Assembly: GCA_023512835.1 (NCBI GenBank)
Contig: CM042088.1
Location: 44,098,771-44,162,770, forward strand
Origin: Taxillus chinensis
Lineage: Eukaryota > Streptophyta > Magnoliopsida > Santalales > Loranthaceae
Direction: 5' to 3'
Length of the DNA: 64,000 nt
The translations under genes and the position numbers were made by a program. How positions within the stretch are numbered: the stretch's first letter is position 1; each line of letters starts with the position of its first letter. A model generated the notes under the pieces. It saw only the letters and a list, made by a program, of their open reading frames with translations. It searched no databases and had not been told where the DNA came from. Below, piece after piece: positions 10,440-22,998 of this stretch.

Positions 10440-13400
10440 ATGAGAACAACACCCCAAAAACGTCGTCAGGCAATCACACACAATCAACCGCGGAACCGTC
10501 CTTGTAATGACAAGGTTCCTTTGTTCTTCCTTGTCTCCACCACCCCACCCCTTTTGAGTTATGATTATGCTATTCTTTTCTTCTTCTTCTTCTGATCAAT
10601 CGCTCTTATTGTAGTGTTTATTTATTTTAAAATTTTAAAATTTTTGTTGGTCCATTATGTGCCTTCCCCTCTTGATTTAATGGCTTAAGGTTACATTATT
10701 TGGGATTCGTGTAATCATTAATTTACTTTCTTTATGATGTGTGCTTTTGAAATGGGTTTGCTTCTGTTCTATTTGTGCCCTTTCCAATTTTGTTGGTCTG
10801 GGGATTTGATAAGAGTAATTTGGGAAAGAATAGAATTTAATGAGAAAAAAGATAGGAAAGAAGCTTTCATATATATTTCCTGATTAAATTCGTTACAGCC
10901 GGATGGTTATTTATAAGCAAACCAGCAAATAACTAACAACATAATGGAAATAATTAGGCATAAAATTAGGTGCATGATTAGATACACGTTCTGCAAAATA
11001 AACTGCACAAAAGGAGATAAACTGCAAGAAAATAGTGGGCTGAAACCCACTATCGGAAGGACATTAATCCCACGTTAATTATTAACCACCCACACACGTT
11101 CTGCCTGCTTCTCCACTATTTCAGGGACCTGGTGTACGTGGGAACGTATCAGGATTCCAAGCTTCAGATTTGAGTGATTGTAAAATGACAAGTTTATTTT
11201 GTTCTAGAATGCTGCTTCTTTAATCAGCTACGTTTTTTTTTTGTAAGTCTGCAATTTTGAACCTACATGTGACCTTCCCTCAGTGTTTCATCTTTAGAGG
11301 TTTTTTTGTAACTGTCTGAAAATATGACTGTCGATTCACGCCGATTTGTTTTTTTTTTTTTTAACTTTTTTTTCCTTCTCCTAACGTGAAATTTTCTATG
11401 ATAACCAGTTCTTTTTCTTTTTTTTTGCTGGTCTTCAATCTTCATTTTTCCACTATGTTGTGTTCCTCCTTTTTGATTATATGGGTTTTGGATTCCCTTA
11501 TAATATATTTTTTTAACTCTAAAAACCATTTCATATAACTTGTAACTTGTTTGCATATTGTTTTCTGAATTTTTTATTAGAGTAACAAAAATGTGTTTTA
11601 AATGCACCCTCATCATTCTAATGAGTTTGAAGATTCATAGATTCTGTTGTTCCCACATGATGGGCTACAAGTATACTGAGAAGGGGAGGGAATCAGTATA
11701 TACTCTTTTAATTGATTTCTTTAACAATCAAAAACCTTTTGGCTACAACCTGGTCTTTTGTGTTGTTGGAACTTGTGACTCATATGCTGTGTATGGCAGA
11801 TACTAAGAAGTTTTAGTAGAAGGCCAAGCCAAGTGTCGTGGAAGGGAATGGAGTGAGGTTATTTATTTATTTATTTGGGGGGGGGGGGGGGGGGGGGGGG
11901 TATATATATTGTAAGAACCGCAAGGAAGAAGATATTGAATATACAGTTTCTCTCCCGTGAATGTATCCGAGTTTGGGGAACCACATATATCTTGGTGTTT
12001 GTCTATTTTTGATCTCATGAAATTTGTGTCCACATATATAGATTTTTACAAACGGGTATCAATGCCAAGCTTGATTGAACATGAGAATAATGATGAGTTC
12101 AAGTTCATTTCTTACAAAATTCGATGTCGTGAAGTTCAACAGATCTGGAAATTTTGGGGCGTGGTAACATAGGGTAAAGGATCTATTTGTGCGATAGGGA
12201 TTGGAGAAAGCATTGAAGAAAAAACCAGAGGTCATGTTGGATGACGACTTGGAAACACTCCAGATGAAGGCGGTTAGTACTATTCGTCTGTGTCTTGCAG
12301 ACGAAGTTTTGTATCACATGATTGTTGATTAATCACCGGCCGATGTTTGGTATAAACTTGAGACCAAGTATATGTCAAAGTCATTGACAAATAAATTATT
12401 CCTAAAGCAAAAATTGTTTCGATTTAAGATACTCAAGGGCTCCGATCTTATTCAACCTATTAAAACGTTCAATCAGATTATCAATGATCTACTAAGAATT
12501 GACGTCAAATTTAACGAGAAAGACCAGGTGTTGATGTTGCTTTGTGCTCTACTAGGTTCAATGGGGACTCTTGTTACAACTCTACTTTGGGGGGAAGAAA
12601 CCCTAAAATTAGAAGAAGTCACAACAAAGGATGTTTCAGGTGAAGGATTGGCAGTGAAAAAAGGAGAGTAACGTGGCAGAAGAACGGAAAGAGAAAAAAC
12701 ACAAGCGTGTGGGATGTTGAGGACAAAGAACAGAACCCTGAGTGAAAGGTGTTACTAATGCCATGAAACAAGACATTTTAAGAAAGACTGTTCATACAGG
12801 AATAAACATGGGGGAAAGGGAACAGGGAATATAATTGGATCTTCTAGATCAGAAAACATTGCAGAGGAATCAGATGACTGTGATGATATGCTATCAGTTT
12901 CAACGAACGTAGATCACGTGGAAGATTCTTGGATTTTGGATTCAGCATGTTCTTTTCACATGACGCATCATATAATTGATTTAGGGGTGGCTGTAACGTT
13001 TCAAATCTGATTTAAACCCCTGTTTATATTCCCAGTGCCGTATTTTACTGTTCAGTTGCGATCTGGACATTCAAAATAATATCATTACACTTAATGAGTG
13101 GTTTGTCTAGATTTGCCTTTGATGTTGTGCGGATGTGATTTAAATACGGGCACATAAACGATATTGTTTATACTTAAAAACTCTATTTGGATTTGCATTT
13201 TCATATTATAATGAGTTTTTCGTATTCAGATTGAGTTTTTGCATTTGGATTAAGATTTCGCATTCGGATTGAGTATCTGCATCTAGATTACACTTTCACA
13301 TCTGAATATACTTTTCAATCCGGATTTTAATAATTGACTCCAAAATTGGTCCGGATTGAGTGCAAACTCCTTATATAATTGCTGCCTTTCATTGATCATC

Positions 13401-15789
13401 GATTATTAGGCATATGCTCCAGTTGATTTTGATTGGTCTTATCTTGGAGTTGATTCTCATTGATTTTTGTTGACTTTACAACTCTACTATTATTTTTTTC
13501 ATTACAAAAGCTACCTAGTCTGCAACATAAATTATACTAAGGTCTTAGTTAGGGTGTGTATAACTCCGTCTATAAGCTCACTCTAATAAGATCAATTTAT
13601 AAATTTATTCAAACATGCAAATTCCAACTTCTTCAACTACTTGCCATCATTATTGACAACAATTAAAACCAATTACAAAAATTGGAACAGCGAGATTACT
13701 ACCTAAACTATACACCCATAGTCTACCTGTTTGAAGATTTAAATATTTTAATTTTTTTTTGTGTATAAAATTTCAGTTTATGTTTTTGCATTTTCTTCTT
13801 AGCATGATTTTTAATGGCTTGCATATTTTTTTCCTCCAATTTGTGCCCTTCCCTATTGATTTTATGGTTCAACTTTTCATCTCTAGATATCTTAGTCACG
13901 GTAAAATATCCTGTTTATTATGCAACTTTTCCTAGCATGAATGTTTTTAAAAGACTGCTTTGAATTTTTTTTTTATCATCTATTATACTGTACACTTTAT
14001 AGATAATTGCTCCTTACTAATGTAACTATACTTTTCACAGCCTTCAAGCTTAACTCCTACCCCTGGGGAAGAGGATTGTAAGAAGACTATTGGAGAAGAC
14101 ATCACGCTATCCTCATCAAAGAAGAAAACAATGAAGAACACCACCCCATCAGCTCGTGTAAGACAATCTGCTCGTCTTCTCAATGTTAGTGCTGTTCGGG
14201 TTGCTCAAAACCAGGACGTCAAGCCTGTGCTTATAGAGCTAGATGCTTTCAACACTGAGAAAGGTCAACCACAAGATTCCGGAAAACAAGCTCTAATTGA
14301 ATCACAAGATCTAGTTGAACACCAATGCCTGGTTGAACAAAAAGCTCAGAAACCAGAAGCCCCGCAAGCTTCAATAGCAGCAAAAGACCCTCTAATACTA
14401 GAAGCTCAACAAGCTCTAGCCGAACCAGAATCACGAGTTCATTCAAACTTTAGTGAGAGAAGCTTGGAGGAGAAGGTTGAATACCTTTTTCAGCTAGTGT
14501 TAGCGCATGAGAAGAAGATAGAAACTCTGAGCTCTGAGGTCACTTTTTGCATTTTGAAACCCATGTCGCATGTTATAACTCTACAAGTTTCAAAATGAAC
14601 AGAATGATTACCCCTTTAAATTCCATTAAATGAAAAACGTTAACATCCAAAGTGGTGGAGATAGAATAAATAAAGTTTTGTACTTTATAACTTTATATTA
14701 ATTTCCAAATTGGTGTTTTACCTATTTTAGCCTATGCAATTGTATTGCAGGCCGCCTTAAGTTCCTTTCTCACTGGAAATCCTGCTGTAGCTGATATTAC
14801 ATATAAGAGATTGTATGCAGAAACAGAAAAGAAGGTACTTTTTCTTATGTTTAACACCTATTCTTTGTAAAATTGTATCCTCCCTTAATTTTTTTACTCT
14901 GTCGTCTTTGTTTGATCTCTTTAGAATGAAGACTTGAGAGCTGAAAATTCCCGGTTAGCTGTGATGTGTGAAAAAGCTTTTGGTCTGCTTAATGCTGCAC
15001 TTGGCAGAGTCGATACGGTATGATTAGTTTCAAAAACACTTATGGATAAATTTTAATGTCAAAATAATGTGATAATTAATGGCAACACAGTAGTACTTAT
15101 GGATGCTTCGCACCGGTTGGTTTGGTCAGTTTGTTTCTATGCGCTGGCAACACTAGTTCACCAGAAGAATAGTTTCATTAACTCTGAGCTAGTGGTGCTG
15201 CTTATTGTCCTTTTGTTTTCAGTATTTTATAATGCTGGCATGTATTAGTTAATGTGGTTCTTTATATAAATCGGGCTGTGGCCTTGACTGAAGAAATAAA
15301 TCAAGATTAGGGTTGTTTACTATTAGGTAAATTCCTGAATTTCTGAAGCAAAAGAAGAATTTTTTTTGGAAAAAATGGGTAAAAGATAATTTTGCTGACA
15401 TCCTAATAGTTTCTGCCACCAAAAGTATCAATCTGGTTATGGGCTAGTGATTTTGCTTATAGTTGGTGATATGATATATTTGGTATGCTACATTATGACC
15501 GGCCGTTAGTTGAATGAAGTTGGCGCTGCGCTGTGTATATTTCTATGATATATGTGCTTGTTTTGATCACTGCTGCTTGTAGTTTGAGAAAATGAACTGT
15601 GCGTTTTCTGATGCGTTGGAGAAGCTAAAAGATACGATCCCTTCAACCCCGACAAGAGCTCCTTGCAATGCTCCCGAAAAATCTGTCCAAGTCAGGGGTT
15701 CCGTTTCTGTTGGTTTGACTGCTCCAGATGGTGATGGTGATACCAAAACTCGTGATGCCAAGAAGCCAAAAGTTGCCAGGGATGTTTAA
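10440..15789 (+). CDS. unrecognised basic/coiled-coil protein (gene 2)
   Basis: Five exons: 10440-10514, 14041-14538, 14751-14834, 14925-15017 and 15583-15789, giving 318 residues. All junctions are phase 0 with GT-AG signals. The N-terminus is short and basic (TPQKRRQ). A Lys-rich patch (SSKKKTMKN) and RVRQSARLLN follow, so nuclear location is plausible. The middle is Gln/Glu/Ala-rich. The last three exons look helical, with coiled-coil-like segments (EKKIETLSSE; TEKKNEDLRAENSRLAVM). I do not recognise a family. Intron 1 is about 3.5 kb and contains a truncated Copia element. The promoter, exon 1 and part of intron 1 are duplicated at 1802-4620. Confidence 0.75.
11605..13000 (+). mobile_element. 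truncated Copia retrotransposon fragment, copy 2
   Basis: This is the better-preserved copy in gene 2 intron 1. A probable 5' LTR runs from tgcaccc (11605) to about 12049 (ttaca). A primer binding site-like gggtatcaatgcc follows at 12054-12066. Gag has the UBN2-type core (KSLTNKLFLKQKL, then LGSMGTLVTTLLWG) at about 12372-12671. A CCHC knuckle near 12754-12790 carries a stop codon between its first two cysteines. A protease start (WILDSACSFHMT) lies near 12930-12963. Everything downstream is missing. About 340 bp of the LTR are absent from copy 1. Confidence 0.85.
11877..11900. repeat. poly-G run
   Basis: Twenty-four consecutive G residues lie inside the Copia LTR, preceded by a (TTTA)n repeat. 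The true length may be unreliable. Confidence 0.9.
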
Positions 15790-17207
15790 GTACTGGAATG
15801 TTCTACTTTTCAGGCCGGCGTTGCTGGGTTTCTAGTGTCCGTGTCCTCATGTAGCGTTGTGCTTTTAGAGTATTTTCAATAATAATATGTATTTTATGTG
15901 GAGAAGTTTTTAGTTGAGAAGAGGAGTTTTTTTTTTCTTTTTAACTCTAATAATATTCTTCATTTTAGCTTTATTTTTATTAAAATAATAATTTTTATTT
16001 GGAGAAAAGAAAGATAAGAAAAAATGAAAAATAATATAATATATGAAGAATAAATAGTAATTTTTTAAAAATACAAAGTTATTATAGTACGAATAATAAA
16101 AAATTTATTGAAGTTTGTTTTTGGCATTTGATTTTTTATTTATAGACAATAGAGGGTTGTTAGTTATAATAGGTATGTCTTTTATTTGTAGAGTATTTTT
16201 TTTAAAAGTTTAATGTTTAATTGCCTATATAAAAATTAAGTGAAAGAAATATTATTATAAAAATTTGACTGCCTATTAACAGCGGGATTTGTTTTGGAAC
16301 AGAAACTATGAAACCCACGATGATCCTCCACGATAAAAAGAGAGATGAACAGATGTGTAATTCACAGATTTATGGAATTAAATTAGGTTATTAAATAAAT
16401 TCAGAGACCCCTATGTTTTTTTAATTTGATGGGCTGGCTGCTTGCATATACTACGCCAACTGTTCCCACCAGGTCAAGTTAACTTGGAAGTCCTTTGGTG
16501 TTGGCAACTTCTAAAACTGTGAATAAATAAACATACAAGGATGCATATAATCTCTAGCAAGCATATACCAGGGTTGCAGCCAAATAAATAACATCCAATT
16601 TAAACTTCAATTTAACTTTCTCACTGTCATAATAAAACGTATCATAATTCATAATAAAATGAGACCTTTCAATCTTATTTTTAATGTGAAATCTTTTAAT
16701 CCAACAAACAACATAATTATCTACGAATAAACATTTCATAAAACATTATTTCTTTGATTTTTAAATGATCAACAAAGTAGAGAAATAAATAGTAAATAAT
16801 CTGGTTTAAACTTTAAAGTGTTTTCATACATAGTAAATAAGAAAAACCTTATTTATTTTTTTCAAAAAAGTTCGTCATTCCACATCACAACCCAATACTG
16901 CCAACCCGGGAAGGAAGGATGAGCATTTTGTTGGAAGGAAAATAGATTTAAAAACAAATAGAAATAAAGGAAGGAAAAAGGGGATAAGCCAACAACCACC
17001 AAAGCATTGTCGAGGAAAATTGCAACCATAAATAAAATTGTTTGGAAGTAAATAGAAAACAAGAAGAGAAAGGGAAGGGAAGGGAAGGGAAGGGAAAAGA
17101 AAGATAGTTTGAATTTGACATCTGCTTCTTCTACAGGAAGTATCCCTAAGACCCTGATCAGCCATAAAATATATCACAACAGCAGCTCCTCAAAATCCCT
17201 CTCCCAC
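15790..17207. other. intergenic, convergent gene ends
   Basis: This is AT-rich spacer between two convergent genes and should include both 3' UTRs. An aataataatatg-type polyadenylation-like stretch lies near 15880. A GGGAA/GGGAAG repeat occurs at about 17070-17097. No gene is seen. Confidence 0.6.
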
Positions 17208-20007
17208 CTAGAAGGAACGTCGCTGTCGTTCCTCAGCAACATTCACTCTGATTGTCCTTCCATCCAGATCCTGCACCGCAAACAATTGAGTGATTCAAGA
17301 TTAGGCTGGCTGGCTGGTGGTTTTTTTTTTTTTACATTACCATTTTACACTCTACCAGAAGAAGGGTAGCTGGGTAGGGAATGGGAGAGGAGATCAGGAG
17401 AATGCAAAAACCTGTCCATCGAGAGCAGCCATGGCATCATTCAGTTCTGCCTCACTAGACATCGTCACGAACCCAAAACCACGCGACCTTCCAGAATCTC
17501 GTTCCACTGCTACCCTTGCACTCACCACCTTCCCATGCTCGCTGAACACCTGTTCCAGGCGTGCACTGTCAATTTGCCACGGCAAGTTGCCTACATACAG
17601 TTTGAAAATAGGTTCCAACGCCCGGGGAGAATAGTTGGGTTGTGTCCCCCTTGGAGCAGCTTTGTTTACATTCAGACGCCTTCCATTCACCTCCTGTTTA
17701 GAGCAAGGCGGCCACTTATCAACTCCATCAATGGAATTGGAAACTAGTCGCTCAAAACATTATATTGTACTGTAGTAGCTCAGGTCAAAAAAGCAAATGA
17801 TTTTAAACCACTTCCTTGAAGTTTAACACGCTACAAGCACAATATGAAGAAATAGAACCATTTATCAATCCCAGTAGCGTGGATGTTATCATGGGACAGT
17901 ATTAAATATAAGCAGTGATACTAAGTTTTGGAGCGCTAAAAAAAAAAACCGCTACACGTCGTGATTGAACCAACATCGGGTTAATTTTCCTACTCTAATT
18001 TTGGAACGTTAAATTATCAATAACAAAACAGGAAGAGTACACAGGAAGTTTTTGGAAAAAAAAATTTTTTTCCTATTCTAACTAAATCTACTAACACTAT
18101 CAACTTTTTTACACGAGTGAACCACCATAAATGGCCCCATAGTGATTACAGACATTATTATTGAAATTAAAACATTATTATAGGTGGCGGCGGCGACCCA
18201 AAGATCCAAGGGAAATAGGGTTGTGTCATGTGTTTTTATGCGTGAGAACCAAGAATGATCATCTAAACAAATGGTAAATCTATATTAGGATGACTATGAT
18301 TTAATATCTGAAACCTAAAATAACCTAAGCTTAAGGATATGAGAAGAGGGATGATAATATTTTTCATGCTACTCAAAGCAAACACTTCCTCCATTTGGGG
18401 ATTAGAAACAAAATCCCCAAATTGAACTTGCACTCTTCTCAAAGAAAAGTTTTACGCCCAACTGATTGCAAGATTGGATATTTGACAAATGCAACAAACC
18501 GTTAACCAACAACAATCACAAGTCAAAAAAATGATAACAAAAAGAAGACAAGCTTACAAAGCGGTTGAACATCCCTATAGCATTCTCAGCCTCTTCAACC
18601 GTGCTCATTGTCACGAATCCAAACCCTCGACTCTGACCTGTTTCCCTATTGAATATTACCTACAAATCAACATTTCATCATAACCCCCATTCAAAGAAAA
18701 CCCTATATATAAGACATAGAAACAAACACAAACACATTATTTTACAATACAAAACATTAAGAGTTAGAGCTTCCACTAATAGTATATTATCTACGATAAA
18801 ACTAGCAATTCACCACAACCACACTCAATTATTGGACAAAACCTTATAATCACAAAACCTGTGTGGATAAACGCACACAAATCCTACAAATGCATCAGCG
18901 CTTCCAAATGTACATTACCTATAGAGAAAGCAATATTTCACCTACAATGAAACCAACACTCCACCAGAACTCCTACTTTTGAGAGAGACAAAAACCCACG
19001 TTGGCAGATGTGGTGACATAAATGCCACAAACGCAATGATTTAAGATTCAAGGCATCAGTGCTACCAAATGCATATTATCTAAAAAGAAACGAACATTTT
19101 ACCACAACACCCAATTCCAACAGAAAACCCTACCGGCACAAAAGCCACATGGACAAACAGACAGAAATGCAACAAACTCATCATTCTAAGACTCAAAGCA
19201 TCAGAGCTCCCAATTGTATACTACCATACCTTCAATAAAAGTTAGAAAACCCACATTTCACTTTCACCAGAACCCCCAAACAATCAAACAGAGTCCCGTA
19301 AACGCAGAACCCGCAAAGACAAACACATACAAATGCCAGAAATGAATCAACTTAACATCCAGACCATTACAGATCCCAAATGTACATTGATAAACCAACA
19401 TTTCACCGTAACCCCCAATCATCATAGAAAGCCCTATAAGCACAAAACCCACATGAACAAACACACAAAAACGCCACATATGCATCGATTTTAAGATTCC
19501 AAACATTATTTAGCTACGGATAAATACCTCACAAATCTCAACAACCCCAGCCGCTTGGAAGACCTCAGCTAGCTTGTTACTATCAATATCGTATGAAAGG
19601 TTGCCCACAAAGAGCTTAGCTTCTTCCGGCGGCTCGGGGTACTCGTCCCCCGCCTCTAGCCCTTCCTCGGCGGTGTCTCCGTCGCCCAGAAAATCAGGAG
19701 AGAGACTTTGGGACTCCGCCTCCCAGTTCAAATCCTCTTCTCCTAGTTGTAGTTCTTGCTCTTGCTGGGCCCAGTCCGAGGTCTGGGCCACGAGGGCGAC
19801 TAGATTGAGAGGCGAAGGCGAGGTCCTGCTCCGGAGAGAGGTCCGAAACGGGGAAGAGAATGAGAGCGGACGGCAGCGGATGGGTTTGGTGCGCCTGGAC
19901 GAGAGCGAGAGGAACAAGGATGACGCTTTCGTGGCGGAGAGAGGGGTGAGGTAGCATTCAGCTGTCGATAGGGGCCTCAGATGAGGCAGGGTTGCAGAAG
20001 AAGCCAT
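17208..20007 (-). CDS. chloroplast ribonucleoprotein with two RRMs, CP31-like
   Basis: Four exons in transcript order: 20007-19528, 18659-18558, 17693-17412 and 17270-17208, giving 308 residues. The Ser/Arg-rich N-terminus starting MASSAT looks like a chloroplast transit peptide. An acidic region (about residues 95-130) precedes RRM1 (RNP2 KLFVGNL, RNP1 SRGFGFVTM) and RRM2 (RNP2 KLYVGNL, RNP1 SRGFGFVTM). The VNKAAPRG linker and C-terminal IRVNVAEER are typical of the 28-33 kDa chloroplast RNPs, closest from memory to CP31A/B. These bind chloroplast mRNAs and support RNA stability and editing. Exon 1's first in-frame ATG was chosen; the frame stays open upstream without another ATG. Confidence 0.92.
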
Positions 20008-20100
20008 GGATGGACTGTGTAGAGAGAGAGAGAAGGAGATAAGGCGAAAGAAGAACGAAAACGAAGTAGTGTCGGGGCTTCCAGGTGAGGTGAGAGGCAA

Positions 20101-21842
20101 GGGAGGGGGTTTTGGGTAGCCTCGCTTCTTCTGCTTTTTTTCATTTCATTTTCTTTTCTTTTCTTTTCTTCCATTTTTGGAAGATTTGTAGAATTGTAGC
20201 TAATTTTAAAATTAACAGGAGAAAAAAGGAAATAAAATTAATTTAGAATTTACAAATGGTTGTGTGATTTAAGTTAATTTTTTGGTTTTCCAGACGTATT
20301 TTTTAAGGACCACTAATCTCTAGTGACTCAATTATATCTTAATAAAATGGTGGTGGTGGTTTTGTGTTTAATATGTCATTTTTTTATAAAAATTTAAAAT
20401 AATATTTATATAATATTAATAAAAGAAAAAAAATTAATACAAGTCATTACGTGTGCACATCAGTATTTTTATCATTTTTTTTTAAATCAATGAGCAGGAT
20501 TGTGTATCTTAATAAAATTTAGTATAATAGAGTCTAGAAAGATGTAAAAATATACAATTATATAAAATATTCTAACAAAGGAAAAGTATAAAATAATTAT
20601 TCTTAATTTATTATAACATTTTAAAAAAATAAAAAATGACTTGTTTTCATATTTTTAAATTATTTATAATTAAATTCCTGAAGGGCCAATATCAGTGCTT
20701 ACCTTTGGAAAAAAAGAATTTTTTTTACTCTAAATGAAAATAGTCCCACGAAATGAGGACATGACCTCTCTTGGTTCTCATGCGATTCCGTCTCTGAATT
20801 TATATATATATATATTAAACGTAAGACATGAAATGTGTTGTAAAATATAATCAAATCTTTGTTTTAACATAATCCTCTTAATAATCCCAATATGTAATTA
20901 AATTATTTATTTTAAATTGGTAAATTAATAAAAACTGAACCTGAGAAATTATTACATTACATTACTTCCAAGGTCAATTGATTTAGTGCGTATTTGGTTT
21001 GACTCCAAAATCAAGTGTTAAGATATATAACACTAATTTTGAAAATGCATGGGGGGATTGCATTTTGTAAAACCATAAAAAAAAATTATCATTTAAAAAT
21101 TAAACATACACCTAAAACGAAACTTACTTTTTTAAAACTTAATTTCAATACTAAAACATGATTTTACAAAGTCTGATTTTGAATTATATTTTGATTTACA
21201 TATCAAACACATCCTTTACTACTCCTAAATAACCAGAAATTAATAAAATAAAACAGAAGATATGTCAAAGTAATTGTCTTTACTTTTCATTTTGGCGCTT
21301 CTTTCGGTTCTCCATGAGTGTTTTAAAACACTTGGACAGAGGTAATGCAGTTTAGAACGCTAGCATGCATATTCAGCTACCATATGGCCTTCAATTAGTA
21401 CTTTCACTGTTGTTCCTAGAGACAGAAAAAGAAGAAGAAGAAGAAGAAGAAGAAGAAGAAGAAGAAGAAGAAGAAGAAGAAGAAGAAGAAGAAGGTATAG
21501 CTTCAAACTAAATGATGTTACACAGCTGTAAACTTGTGTATGTAGAATTTGTTCGACCAACGTCCAGGTCGCTGCAGCCTCTCTGCATGTGAACTTGAGA
21601 AATGGAACAATTTTTTTATTGGTAATACTCACACCAATACATAGAACTCAGATTCCTGCCCACATGAAGTAGTAAGTAATAATCTCCAAGGCGCTAGGCC
21701 CTATGAATATGCATCAACCAATATTACCATATAATCAATTGCTTTTTTTGCAGGATGTTCACTACTTCGCTGTAACAAAATTGTGCACACTGCAAAGTTC
21801 TAAAAGATATTTGCTCCTTTCACATTAGATTACACAAAAGAT
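20101..21842. other. AT-rich intergenic DNA
   Basis: This includes the likely promoter of the CP31-like gene (CTTTT-rich at 20130-20172) and the likely 3' flank of the methyltransferase gene. The only striking feature is the GAA microsatellite at 21431-21494. Confidence 0.6.
21431..21494. repeat. (GAA)n microsatellite
   Basis: About 21 perfect GAA units are seen directly. The poly-Leu frame on the minus strand is an artefact of the repeat. Confidence 0.95.
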
Positions 21843-22386
21843 TCATATATTAAAGCGATTTCCATAGACAGGATAGAAGTTTTTGTAAGCTATAACTGCA
21901 TAGAAAGGGTCTGACAGGGACCAGAAGTTTAGCAGCCTCGTGATCCAACTAAAAGGGGGTTTTCCCTCTTCCTCTGGACTCGGTAACTTTCGGATAACCT
22001 TTGGTTCGGTGAATCCTTCCACGCACTGAAAGTATTGCACCACCAGTTGCACTCGGCTGTATGCGGTCCCATCTCTCCATGTGGCGATTGCCTTCTCGTA
22101 GAACATCCGGTTGCTAAAGCTCACTATGAACACTCCTCCAGGACTAAGCACCCGAAACACCTCTGCAAATACCTGTCATAACATTTCAACTTGATCTCTC
22201 ATTCCCGTGTTTGATAAAATTATAATTACTACCCACTGTTGGGCATCGTCACTAGGAGAGAATAGACTTAACGCCACATAATTAAAGATGTGCTACTTGG
22301 ACCAATACAGAAGATATGTTACTTTTTACTCAAACATAGAAATTAATTAAAAGGCGGCATCATGTGTGTGTGACTATATATATATC

Positions 22387-22417
<31 letters not shown>

Positions 22418-22998
22418 CAAGGAAAGAGTGTCGTGAATTTGCATCTGACCTTTTCTGGCTGTTGAAGATACTGAACGCTAACAGTGCACAACACTGCATC
22501 AAAACTGCAGCTTTCGAATTCAAAACTTTGGTCCTGATTGAGATCCTTCACAAAATAATAGTCCAGTCTGGTGTTCTTGGAAAGTTCTTGTGCATTGAGG
22601 CCATGCCCCACCACCCTCTTATACACTACTTCCTTAGGCAGGTGGCTAACCCAGGAGCTCATGAGATCAAGTACCTCCGAACCCGGAATCAGATGCTTTC
22701 TGTAGACATCTATCAGGGTGGAGATGAAGCTGTCGTCTACGTGAGTCACGAGGCGTGGGTGGGCATAGAACTCTCTGTCTGGATATGGGTTGAGCTTGGC
22801 CCTGCCCTCCTGGGTGAGGACCAGACGTTTTATTTTGCCAGCGGTGGAGTCGTCCCGTTTGGTTCGGCTGTTGTCCTGTATGGTGCTTGAAATTCTTGCA
22901 GGTAGGCATTTGGCGCTGAATGGGTATGGAGAGGAGGTTTGAAGATTGTTTGTGGCAGATGGCTGAAATGGGCTAGGGTGTGATCGAATATTGAGCAT
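21843..22998 (-). CDS. class I SAM methyltransferase-like protein, probably plastid-targeted
   Basis: Two exons, 22998-22450 and 22172-21843, give 292 residues. The N-terminus (about 1-50) is rich in Ser, Pro, Thr and Arg with few acidic residues, so a transit peptide is likely. The core resembles the Methyltransf_11 fold: EVLDLMSSWVSHLP at the motif I position, FDAVLCTVSVQYL as motif II, and EVFRVLSPGGVFIVSFSNR as the motif III region. Motif I lacks the usual GxGxG; a similar DLMSSWVSHLP motif occurs, as I recall, in cyanobacterial relatives. The substrate is unknown. The intron contains a (TA)n repeat. Confidence 0.82.
22374..22417. repeat. (TA)n microsatellite in methyltransferase intron
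   Basis: This is a nearly pure TA dinucleotide run with two interruptions, inside the single intron (22173-22449). Confidence 0.85.

Larger units (their letters stand above)
4624..13030. repeat. segmental duplication, copy 2 (complete unit)
   Basis: This is the full-length unit: NET gene, spacer, gene 2 promoter, exon 1 and part of intron 1. The right end (13030 equals 4620) and left end (4624 equals 1241) are defined by loss of similarity. Only a few T residues lie at the junction 4620-4624, which suggests end joining with little or no homology. Low divergence between copies suggests a recent event. Confidence 0.9.

Noticed and set aside
21360..21632. Poly-Leu open frame
   Set aside because: It is produced by the (GAA)n microsatellite read on the minus strand.
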